NCBI GenBank assembly: GCA_036346375.1
Contig: CM070505.1
Span: forward strand, 53,814,626 to 53,878,625
Reading direction: 5' to 3'
Length of the DNA stretch: 64,000 nucleotides
From: Guadua angustifolia
Lineage: Eukaryota > Streptophyta > Magnoliopsida > Poales > Poaceae
Shown: positions 33,901 through 44,049 of the stretch, one piece after another
Numbering within the stretch: position 1 is the stretch's first letter
Layout of the letters: every line of letters starts with the position of its first letter
The notes under the pieces: generated by a model
The model's input: only the letters and a program-made list of their open reading frames with translations
Databases searched by the model: none
Told to the model about the DNA's origin: nothing
Program-made: the position numbers and the translations under genes

Positions 33901-36900
33901 TTTTTCTGCATGCTCCCGGCAAGCAGAATAATAGTGTAAATGAAACAGTCAGAATCAACTCAGAATAGAAGATACAATTGCATAACCAAAAGAACAAGCA
34001 GGCAGTAGACAAGTCCATACCCGATAGAATGGAAAAGGTACCCCAGGCATGGACAAAAAAGGTTGACATGCATGTATTAAACAAGACGAAGCAACAGGAG
34101 ACATGCAAGCATGGTTATTAAAACGTCGTTAAAACGACGTTTTCACGTTGGAACGTGCCGGAGCTTTGGAACGTCCGGGCGTTCGGCGATCAGTACAGAA
34201 ACGACTTTGAACGTCCGCTTCACGCGTCGTTGAACGCCTAGCACGCCCGATTTGGGCGAAACAGGCGTTCGAGGACACTTTGCGAGGTCAAATGTGGGGT
34301 TTTTCGAGAAGCGGCGCGAATCGGAGTCGATTTGGGGTGGAGCGTTTTGGAGGAGGAGAAACAAGAGGCGGAGGCGAAGCTAACCCTAAAGACCACCGTC
34401 CGCCGCCGTCCATTGAGGAAGCTCGCCCATGTGCCGCGCGCCTGCCGCCGCCCCGCGCGTCCGCCGCCGTCTTCTCCACTGCAGCTGCCTTTTCGCCGTC
34501 CATTCTTGAGGGAGCTACTGCATGTGTGCCCGAAGCTTCGCCCCGCGCCGTCAGCGCCATCCGGCCATTGGCTCGGTTCTCCTCTCCCTCTCCCAAGACT
34601 GGCCGAGTCCCTCCAGGGCTTCTCCGGTTCTCCTCTAGTCTCTCCTCTCAAGACTGGCCGAGGCTCGAGTGATCGAGTCCCCTGTCTTGAGTAGTTGAGT
34701 GTGGTATGTGTGCGTCTGTGCCTAAGTGGATGAGCCTCTCTCTTGCTCAGGTAAAATCGTGCTCTAGCCTCTACTGCTTTTGTTGAATTAATATAGAGTG
34801 AACAAGAATACAAGATGACAAGTGGAAGTGGCAGTGATAGTGGACCTCTTCCTCCTCCCGCAATATATAATCCATTGGAAGATCCCAATCGAAAGCCAAA
34901 GTCTGATGATCCGGGATGGAAGTATGCGTATTATGCAGAGCCTAACAAGCGAGAGCTGATCCAATGCCATCTTTGTCAGAGGAAGATAAAAGGAGGAATC
35001 AAGAGGGTGAAACAACATCTCGCGGGTGGGTATGGAGATGTGACAAAGTGTCCCAAGACTACCTCAAGGATCGTGAAAGAGATGCAAGAGGCTTTAGAGA
35101 AGGGCAAGAGGGGCAGACCGTTGTTTCTAGATGATGAACAAGATGATTGTATGGCAGCAGAGGCATCCAGCAAGGAGTCGGAAGCCTCTAATAACATTGT
35201 GAGTGTCCATCCAAGTTCTGGGACAGCCTCCAAAAAATGAAGTCAGCGGCATTTCAGTTCAGGGTGCCACCACCAAAAAAACCTATTACCGCTATGCTTC
35301 GACGAACGCCAAGAGAGGTTGTAGAGCAAAGACATGCAAAGGGGTCTCATCAAACTACCATACAAGCTACCATGAGGACTAAGGAAGAAAGAGAAGCTGT
35401 TTGTATAGAGATAGCCAAGTTTTTCTATGAGTGTGGTGTGCCATTTAATGCTGCAAACTCAAGACAATTTGAGATAGCGGTAGAGGCCATTGCACAGTAT
35501 GGTTCCGGTTTCAAGCCTCCTACTTTCCATGAGCTACGGGAGCCATTGCTTCTGAAGGTAGTCCAGGAGACAGATGGCGAGAAGAAGCATGAAGAGGCAT
35601 GGAAGCAATATGGTTGCTCTCTCATGTCGATGGATGGGTGATAGGAGGGTGTCGCCGGTTGATCAACTTCTTGGTTAATAGTCTGAAGGACTTTCTTCTT
35701 GGAGTCAGTCGATGCATCTAGTGAATCACATGATGCCATGATGCTTGCTAACTTGCTAGAGAAAAGGATTGAGATGATTGGCAAAGACAAAGTTGTTCAA
35801 CTTGTCACTGACAATGGTGCTAACTACAAGGCAAATGGTAGGCTTCTAATGGATAGGATTCCTACATTGTTTTGGACTCTTTATTGACACCGCTTGGACC
35901 TTATGTTGGAAGACATAGGAAGTCAAGGATTTCAAGAAGCCAATTTCACGTGCTTGACAAATTACTACCTTTATTTATAGGCATGGGAGGATTCTTAGTG
36001 AAATGAGGGAGAAAAACAGTGGGATGGATATTGTGAGGCCCGCAAAGAACTAGGTTTGCCATCGCTGCTCCTTACATTGCGGAGTTTGCACAAGCACAAA
36101 AAGCATTGAAGCTCCTAGTGACAAAGAAGTCTTCGCTATGAGCAAGTTGTCCAAGACCGAGGCGGGAAGAAAAGTGTATGACATTGTCATTTCGTTAGAG
36201 TTCTGGAATTCAGTTGAGGATTGTATAAGAGCTTCGCTACCACTCCTTATTGTGATGAGGTTGGTTGATGGTGATGAAAAGCCGGCTATGCCGGAGGTTG
36301 CATCGGCCATGAACATAGCAAAGGAAAAGATCACCTCATCGTCCTGCACTCAAAACAAGAAACCTTTGCTTAATCGCCTCATGAAGATTATTGATGGACG
36401 TTGGACGAGGCAAATGGACATCCCACTATATGGAGCAGCTCTCTACTTGAACCCCGGAAAATTCTATAACATCAAAAAGGGTGATGATGAAGGACGTGTG
36501 GGAGAGCTAAGGGCTTGCTTCAATGACGTGCTTGTAAAAATGGTAGAAGATGAGGCTCTTCGAGATAAGATTGATAGCCAAGCTGTTCTATATGAGAATC
36601 AAAGAGATGTATTTGCAAACCAAATGGCAATAAACAACGCACAAACAAGAAATCCAAGTAAGTAATATAAATTTTCAGCATTTTAAATATAATTTCAGCA
36701 AGTAAACTTTACTTTTCAGCATGTAAAGTTCAATTTATTTGTTCTTTTAGTTGATTGGTGGCTTGCATATGGTGGTCGAACCGTTGAACTTCACAAGTTT
36801 GCAAGAAGAATAGTTAGTCTTTGCGCTTCATCATCCGGTTGTGGCGCAATTGGAGTGCATTTGAATTTGTGAGTGAATTTACCATCTAATTATTTAAATT

Positions 36901-39121
36901 GTAACTCCTTCATTTTGGTTCTAATTAATTGCTTTTGTTCCTTCCCATTTGTAGATTCATACCAAGAAAAGGAACAGGTTGGAGCACCAAAAATTAAATG
37001 ACTTAGTCTATGTCTCATACAATAGAAAGATGGCTAGTAGGTTCCAAAAAATACGGGAGGGTAGAAACTTTGATCCTTTGGTTTTAGAAGACTTTGATTG
37101 GGACAATGAATGGGTCAATCCATCTCCATCGGCTAATCCAACTCAAAGTGGGTGTATAAGGGGTGAAGGTGACTTGACATTGGACCAAGTTGACGAAGCT
37201 ATTGGTGCATCAAGCAATCTTCGAGGCCGCAATCTTCCTAGGAGAGCTCATTTTGAGCATCACTCACGCGTCGTGTGAGAAGAGTTGAGGAAGATAACAT
37301 AGAGGAGGCATCACATTCGGACTCAAGCAATGGAGGTGAAGATGAGCTCATACTTGATGATCTTGATGTGGATGACAATGACAACTCAAGCAACCATGGA
37401 GATGGTGATGAGCAAGATGTCAATGCCACCATTAGTTTGGATGATTTGAATGATGGCTATTGAGAGATGAGAGTTAGACTTGGACCAATGCTATTATGTG
37501 CATTTATGCTTTGTGTGGACTTATTTAGTTATTTTGTGGACCATCGCTTATTTTATTGTATGAACTATGCTATTGTGTGGATGTAAACTCATGTCGTAAT
37601 GTATCTTGTCTTTAACTTTAGTTTTCACTTCATTGATGTGCAATTTTCTTGTAGTTTGTGGATTGGAAAGAGAGAAGACGATCATCAAAAGGGTATGTGA
37701 TACAAAACATATTTATTTATTTAATTGAATTATAATTTCTTGTTATAGTAATTCATATGTTGCAATGTGCAAGGGAAATGGGTATATGGGAGAAGAATGC
37801 ACGGCATATGGCTTCAAACTATGTGGAAGAAGACCACAAAATCAAGGTACATATGTGATATATCTTTGCCCTATATTCGTTTTGCAATAGTGTCTAAAAC
37901 TACGTTTCAACACTCGTTTAAACGTTTAAAAATTAAAAAGGGGGTGGGACGTTTCGTTCTCGTTTTACGTTTTAATAACCTTGCATGCAAGTCTGCATCC
38001 TATTGAGACATTATTCCTCACCACTGGTGAATGTAACGACCCTTTTTCTATCTAATTTTAGTTCAATACACTGCCTAACTCTCCCTAAGCAGTATTGAGT
38101 TGCATGCACCAACTAGTTCATCCAAAAGCTTAAGCTGATGAGGAAAGATGGATAATTCACTTATATTTCAATACCCCCCCTCACGTATAGACCCCCTTAG
38201 GCCTAGGACGTAGAATAGGAGTGAGCTGCAATTATTATTTTTAATTGAGTCAATCGGATCTTGAACTCGAGACCTCTTAGCTCTAATACTATATTGAGTT
38301 GTATGCACTAGCCAGTTTACTCAAAAACTTAAGCTTATAAGGAAAGGTGGGTAATTCACTTATACTTCAACAGAATTGCATCCTAGCTCCAATGTTGGCT
38401 TTTTTTTAAAGCAGTGTTCAGGTTTTTTGTGTGTGTGTGCGCACGCGCGCGTGTGCGTGCGTGTGTCTGTGTGGAGGTGGTGGGGTGTCGAATGAACTGT
38501 AATTAGAGCTGAAGTATTGGATAATATATGTGCAGAATTGGATTAAATGAAAGGTGCAACTTGTGTAAACTAAGGGTAGATCCAGATTGAAAACCCTAAG
38601 CATGCATTGAGTCTGATTCGAGAAAGAAAGGGAAGCCTGCCTGACACATTATCAGGTGAGTGACCCAAAGCCGTACAGCCCATGAAGCTTGATAACATAG
38701 TGGCAAGATTGAATAAGTTAGGTTGGAATCATGCATGGTTTGCAATCGCGGATTGGCGTGAGCAAGTTGGACCCAAGTCAAAACGAAGGTAGGTTGGTGG
38801 CAGTGAGTTTTAGAAGAGGACGACGGCGGCCTAATTAGCCCCAGTTAGAGCCGCAAATCGAAAGGGTTTTCGCGTAGATCCGTATCAGAATTAACGCATC
38901 TAGGATTATCTAGGGAGAGACAGATGATAATCTAGGGAAGTAAAACTCTAAGAGGAGGAGGGGGAGGGCAGTACCTGCGCGGACGGGAGCTGGAGGAACT
39001 GGTCGAGCTTGAGGGTGAGCTGGTGCCATAGCTTGCGCTGGTAGAGGTCGGCGAGGGAGGCGTACCAGTCGGCGAGGTCCGGGCGCGCCTGCTGCTGCGC
39101 CTCGACGTGCTGCAGCGCCAT
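30921..39121 (-). CDS. RPN9: 26S proteasome non-ATPase regulatory subunit RPN9 (PSMD13)
   Basis: RPN9 is a PCI-domain scaffold subunit of the 19S lid of the 26S proteasome, needed for assembly and stability of the particle. Six minus-strand exons: 39121-38975, 33728-33282, 33152-33072, 32281-32085, 31990-31891, 31106-30921. GT-AG introns throughout; 385 residues, against about 386 in other plants. The N-terminus reads MALQHVEAQQQARPDLADWY and LADLYQRKLWHQLTLKLDQF. The helical repeat region includes LYNNFISDFETKINLLKLSH. The C-terminal PCI/winged-helix part includes LAFDLSLAALLGDNIYNFGE, NEQKLLEKINILCLMEIIF and EDRTIPLSIIAELTKLS, and the protein ends VEAETPDLMAA. The frame is intact. Intron 1 (5,246 bp) was enlarged by a hAT transposon and also holds a TRIM-like element. 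The 5' leader has a (GAA/CTT)n run at about 39155-39180. Confidence 0.96.
34110..37983 (+). mobile_element. hAT transposon in RPN9 intron 1
   Basis: Terminal inverted repeats CATGGTTATTAAAACG on the left and the reverse complement of CGTTTTAATAACCTTG on the right. Perfect 8-bp target duplication CATGCAAG at 34102-34109 and 37984-37991. Length 3,874 bp. It contains a broken hAT transposase in the plus direction. Just inside the left end is a palindrome, AACGTCGTT-AA-AACGACGTT. Termini are well preserved while the transposase is dead. Confidence 0.95.
34815..37265 (+). pseudogene. hAT transposase pseudogene (BED finger, RNase H-like, dimerisation region)
   Basis: Pieces in order: a BED-type zinc finger (CHLCQRKIKGGIKRVKQHLA, within 34815-35240); a linker and N-terminal region (35237-35641) that stops in the middle of the CSLMSMDGW motif; the catalytic core with DASSESHDAMMLANLLEK and KDKVVQLVTDNGANYKANGR (35699-35887), showing the VTDNGAN signature; an alpha-helical region (36138-36665); and a hAT dimerisation-like segment with KFARRIVSLCASSSGC (36770-36850). 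The C-terminal acidic tail reaches 37265 and beyond. At least two in-frame stops and frameshifts (35238, 35641, 35885, 36030-36130) break it. The domain order fits the DUF659-containing hAT family. Confidence 0.85.
38096..38372 (-). mobile_element. TRIM-like miniature LTR element
   Basis: Two direct repeats of 78 bp (38096-38173 and 38295-38372) begin TGAGTTG and end TTTCAATA / CTTCAACA. They flank about 120 bp without ORFs. On the minus strand, TAGTATTAGAGC lies three bases from the right repeat and matches the initiator-Met tRNA primer site TGGTATCAGAGC at 10 of 12 positions. A purine tract (GAGGGGGGGTAT on the minus strand) abuts the left repeat. No 5-bp duplication is seen (AGTAT against GAATT), and the repeats have diverged, so the insertion is old. 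Confidence 0.65.
38429..38466. repeat. Alternating purine-pyrimidine tract
   Basis: GT/GC dinucleotides with an internal GCGCACGCGCGCGTG core, in RPN9 intron 1. It is the kind of sequence able to adopt Z-DNA. Confidence 0.9.
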
Positions 39122-39539
39122 GGACGAGTAGCGAGCGGAGGAAGCAAGGGTCTGAAGAAGAAGAAGAAGAAGAAGAGGAAGAGGTATTAATGGGTTGGAG
39201 GGGATCTGCGAGACGGAGGGAGCGAACCAACAACAGCAAACAATGCGGCGAGCGAGGTGGAGATAACAAGAAAGGGAAGCGGCCAAACCAAAGTAGGAGG
39301 GAGGGAGAAACCCTAGAAGGAAGCCGAGCCGGGAAGGAAGAGGAAGAGGAGAGGGGAGGAGAGGAGGAAGACGACCAGCCAAGCCCACCAGCCCAAAGGA
39401 AAGGCCTCCAGATTCAGTATAGCCACTGCAGGGGCTAGCTGACAACTAGGAGTAAGTAACAACAGGTGCGGAGTTGGGCCTCGGGTCCGAGGCAGCAAAT
39501 ACTGTTTATTTTCTATTTAGGCCCAATGCCTGGTACTGT

Positions 39540-40060
39540 ATATCCGGTATGGCCCAGGTGCGCTCGCTTGACCACGGCACCCGGCGTCTCAGGCTCTCGG
39601 CTAGGCCAGAGAAACGCTCGCTCACGCCACCGCCGTCCCACAGTTCTGCCCGATCAAAGCTCACGCACGCCGCCGCTCTCCTCGCCCTCGCCAGCCGGCC
39701 GCCGCTCCCGCCTCGGCTGCTGCTCGCCTACAGGCCTGCAGATCCCGCCAACAAGCGACGACTGCTCGCCCGCAGATCCCGTCGACGGGTGAGGTGGCAC
39801 GGCCGGCCGCTGCTCGGCCAGCTCCCGCCCCCGGCATTGCTCGCCGGCCGCCGCCCCACCCCTGCCTGTCGGCCGCCACTCCTGCCCCTGTTGCTGCTCG
39901 CCCGCAAGCCTGCAGATCAAATCCTGCCGAGACCGACAGGCGACGGTTGCTCGCCTGCAGATCCCGCCAACAGGCGAGGCAGCACGGCTGGCCGCCGCTC
40001 GGCCAGTTCCCACCCCTGGCACTACCCGCTGACCGCCGCCCCTAGCCCCTCGTAGCCACG
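39540..40060 (+). repeat. GC-rich block with two imperfect tandem units (~180 bp)
   Basis: Upstream of and divergent from RPN9. Words such as CTGCTCGCC, GCCTGCAGATC, CAGATCCC and GCTCGGCCAG recur at about 39718-39850 and again at 39890-40035. A long plus frame (39474-40055, Ala/Pro/Arg-rich) spans it but has no recognisable domain and is probably a by-product of base composition. The next stretch, 40061-41240, is AT-rich and shows nothing I can support as a gene. Confidence 0.5.
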
Positions 40061-41247
40061 CCCTACCCTCTGGTCCTCCGTCCTCAGCATTTGTTGCTTT
40101 ATTCTAGAGTAAGATTGTAAGAATATGCATAATTGATAATTGGTGTGTTGTACTGATGTTTACCTGTAGATTTGCTCCGAATAATTGCACATTTGCACTT
40201 TTATGGCTGTAACAAATTAGCAATAGATAATTGGTGTGCTGCACTACTGTAATACTTTGAAACTGAAGGGAAAAAATGATTGTTGTGTTACCGCAACCCG
40301 TTAGGATTTTCGGGTTAGTCACTTTGGCATATAGATGTATAAGTACAACCGATTGTTGCAAATTATGATTCAATTTTCCTTGTCACCTGTCAGAATTTGA
40401 CCTTTGATGTTAATGCAATATGTTTATCTAGCCTTTATAGATTCCTATTTTTCTTTTCTCCAAGTTAATTTGGTTTGTGCCCTTTTGATGTATTGCTTAC
40501 AAAAATAGCTTGTAAGCTAGAACCTAGGTGTTGATTAAAGGATTGGATGCTCTTGTCAGTTGTTCTGATGGATGATTTTGTTTTTACTTGGCCATTGCTA
40601 CACTGCATACTGTCTCATGGAGGTATGACTGTTATGTATCTCGGACACACGTCTGGAAATTTTAAAATATATTATTACAAATGTCAGGAGATGACTTGGA
40701 ATAAAAAGGGTAAAATGGTTGCAGAACTACCATGGTCTTGACTCTTGAGTATTACTGGCTTAGTAATTCGGTATCTAAAGGTAAATATATATGTACAGTC
40801 AAATGGTGCAAAATTATTATTCAACTTGTCTTGTCATATGTCAGAATTCATTCTTTGAGTTGAATATATTGATTTGAATAACTTATACATTTCGTGATTT
40901 GTGTTGTACTTTTATTATACTTAAATGTCTACAATCTTTGACAACAATAATCGTCATTTATTTTCATCTTAAGACGTATAAAAATCCTAGCTCCGTCACT
41001 ATAACAATGAATCACTCATCTCTACCAGCATGCACTGAGCTCGATCGATCAGGACGTTGGAAATTAATCCTGACTTACCTTTTTAGCTAGTTGAGTTACT
41101 TGGCAAGTTTGTTAGTCACGTGAATTGAGAGATATAGTTTAATTAAGTGTGATTTGGTTTGTTTGTGCAGCGTGCTGTGTTGTATATTTGATGTAATCAG
41201 TACGATATAAAACAGAGAGATAACAGAAGACAAAAAACATTCACTAA

Positions 41248-41457
41248 GGCTCTGTTTGGCAGAGCTTCAGATCCTAACTCCATCTCAGATCTGGAGCTTA
41301 TATGTTAAAATAAAGTGAATTAAGTTTATATTTTTAGTTTAAAGTGCAAACAAGATGACCCACCAAAACACTTTTAATGTACTCACAACTTCAGCTCCAT
41401 AAATTTCTTCACCAATTTCACGGATTTTGGTGAAGCTAGAGCTATGCTAAACACCCC
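41248..41457. mobile_element. Tourist-like (PIF/Harbinger) MITE
   Basis: The left end GGCTCTGTTTGGCAGAGCTTC and the reverse complement of the right end (GGGGTGTTTAGCATAGCTC) form an imperfect inverted repeat of about 25 bp. Flanks are TAA on the left and TTA on the right. The size of 210 bp and the G-rich TGTTTGG terminus are typical of grass Tourist elements. Confidence 0.55.
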
Positions 41458-41904
41458 TTAAGCAGTTCCAACGTCGCTAGGATATGGGCTACCACAGGTT
41501 AGTGGCTTTTGCAGCAGCGCAGTATGGTAGATCTCGTCCTTATTGAGGTTATTGGAAAATAATCAAGATTTACCATTGTTGCTTGTCATGTTATGGAAGG
41601 AGAGAAAGGATTAGAAAATAATCCACACTTTCTATTGTAGGTTTGCTATGTTGTAAGGTAAATACCATATTGTAAAGGCAAGTAAAGATATTTTCTTTTT
41701 AAGTTATTCCATATAGGTATATGTGTACTATAAATATTAGCCTTAAGGTTGAGATGAATAACAAAAGAGAAAATGCCCCAAAATGCTTGCATGTGTTTCT
41801 TTGATATGTTATCTACATGCAGCTATTCCTTGGGAGAAAACCAACAAGTGGTATCGAGCTTGAGGAGCATGCCAAATCAGATACCAAGGTGCACACAATC
41901 TGAA

Positions 41905-42505
41905 TTGCCGACTCTACTTCTTGGTGCGGGAGCTTCATCGTCAATTGTGCATCAACCTGAAGGCACAAGGCGTGTGGGATGCCTTGATGAACGATGACAT
42001 CAATGACCGGAAGGATAGGATAGTTCTTGCCGCCATCTATCAAAGCATACCAGATGACGTCCTCATAACGTTGGCTGAGAAAGACTCTACCAAGGAGGCG
42101 TGGAAAACGCTTAGGAAGATGCACATAGCGCTGATCATGTCAAGGAGGTGAAGATCCAAATCTTGAGGAGTGATTCTAGGTGATTCGCATGAAGGAAAGC
42201 AAGTTGATGGATGATTTCACTATGAAGTCACGACAATTGCCAATGGCATCTTAGTATTGGGCGAGTAGTTGAAGGAGACCACCATTGTCCGCAAATTTCT
42301 CCAAGTGGTTCCAGCGAAATTTTTATTGATCTTTACGTCAATCAAGCAATTTAGCAACATAAAGACCATATCCGTTGAGGAACTGATCGGTCGCCTCAAA
42401 GCCTTTAAGGAGAGGGTTCAAAGCTACATTGCCAAGGAGGAGGAGCAGCATATGTTGCTCATGCACTTGGAGTGGATGGCACGCATGAAGAAAAACAGAG
42501 GATAA
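41905..42505 (+). pseudogene. Copia gag remnant
   Basis: Frames contain LHRQLCINLKAQGVWDALMN, AAIYQSIPDDVLITLAEKDS and TKEAWKTLRKMHIA, then KFLQVVPAKFLLIFTSIKQF and ISVEELIGRLKAFKERVQ. This is the UBN2-type gag helical region of Copia elements. The frame is broken near 42150. The sequence from 42510 to 43058 has no confident domain. Confidence 0.75.
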
Positions 42506-43066
42506 TCTTCCTCTAGCTTGAAGGGACGTGGCGGTAACGACAGCAATAGCTGTGACCATGAAAAAGGATGTGATCATGGCGTGACCGATTTTGATCATCT
42601 TGTTGCGCATCGCCTTTTTCAGAGAAAATAGATTTTTATCTATTGCCGATTGCAGTTCGATCTATCAAATAGGCTGGCACGCTCTGAACCCTTTGAACTC
42701 TACGTTCGCGTGTGTTGAGGTCGATTGGCTCTTTTACGGTGCTAACACACTTTTAGCACGCCGTGGGACCAAATATCTTCTTTAGGAAAGTCGATTCCCC
42801 ATCTAATGTTGTTTTTAAGCTATAGTCGTCCCAACAATGGACGATTTATTGCTAGAGTAGTGGAAGAACATAGAAGATCAAAAGGCCATGCACGAGGAGA
42901 TGATGTTAAATTGCTACTAGAAGACTCAACATAGCGTTAATCAAAAAACTGTGCTGCCAACGATGAATTCCTGTAACAACATAGAGGCCATAGTCACACT
43001 AGATAATAGGCTGGTAAATCAATACATGCATGCATAGGCTGAATTGTCTGATATGATTAACCAATC

Positions 43067-43747
43067 TAGGGATGGCAAAATACTGCGGGTCCGGGTGCCG
43101 TCAGGTACCCAGGCCGATGGAGTCCGGTCCGGTCCAAATTTGGACCATGGTATATTATTTCGTCCGGTGCAGGTCCGGGTCCGTCCGGGTCTCATTTTGG
43201 ACGTGGGTACTAAACCCGACCAAATATTGAAATAATATATTCACGTGAAGGATAGAAGAAGCACAAGCTAGTGCGTGGCGTTGGTAGCACACTTGCGCAT
43301 GAGTTAGTCGATCCGAAGTTCAATCCTGCTGCCGCTGATTTTGCCATTCCATCTCTTTTCAAGTTGGCGGCTTGGTGCATGAGTTGGCGCATTGGTAGCA
43401 CACTTGCGCATGAGTTGGACACTTGCTGCTGCCGCATGAGGAGCACTTGTCCAGGAAGGAACGAAGGACTTTGATTGAAGTCAAGCGGAATCAATGTACT
43501 AATCAAGCGGAATCAACATACTAATACATGTCCAAAATCGAGTCCGGACTGGTATGAAGTCAGCACGTAGCAGACTGGTATCGAGTCCGGGTACCCGTTC
43601 GGGTCCGGGTACCCGTCGGGTCCGGGTATGGGTCCAAGTTTGGACCCGTGACTGATTTCGGGTCCGAGTCCGGGTCCACATTTCGGGTTTCGGGTCCGGG
43701 TCCACGGAGGCTGGACCCGGAGGTACCCGGACCCGTTGCCATCCCTA
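43067..43747. mobile_element. Non-autonomous hAT-type element, GGGTCCGGGTACCC-rich
   Basis: Terminal inverted repeat TAGGGATGGCAA on both ends (right end reads TTGCCATCCCTA). Perfect 8-bp target duplication AACCAATC at 43059-43066 and 43748-43755. Both flanks are dominated by palindromic GGTCCGGGTACCCGG-like words, one side being partly the reverse complement of the other. The middle contains a repeated GCACACTTGCGCATGAGTT word (43288 and 43398). No transposase. Confidence 0.9.
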
Positions 43748-44049
43748 AACCAATCTATGTACCATATTTTGATTAATCAATCATCGGCTCTAGTAACAAT
43801 ACTTAAGCCGATGATAGCTAATAGCGCCAAAGATGTGGCGAAGAGCTAGCATTAACTAGATATTTACTAGATCTGATGCAGTCATTACCGAATTATCTAA
43901 TCTATTCGGTAGCGACAAACACCCGTAGTGTCAGATCGGTAGCCTATCCTAAACCATCAGTTCTAAGTCCCACTATGATGCCAACCCAGCCAACTGTGAT
44001 TCTACCACGTGACTCCGGTGCAAGCAGGATTCCACAATACCATGGACAT

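Noticed and set aside
34238..34888. 216-codon minus-strand ORF inside the hAT 5' region
   Set aside because: Antisense to the transposase leader, low complexity, no domain.
38975..39445. RPN9 start further upstream in the same open frame
   Set aside because: The Met at 39121 matches the family N-terminus and length; the upstream part is Ser/Pro-rich leader sequence with a GAA/CTT repeat.
39474..40055. 193-codon plus-strand ORF
   Set aside because: Low-complexity composition with internal repeats and no recognisable domain; kept only as a repeat block.
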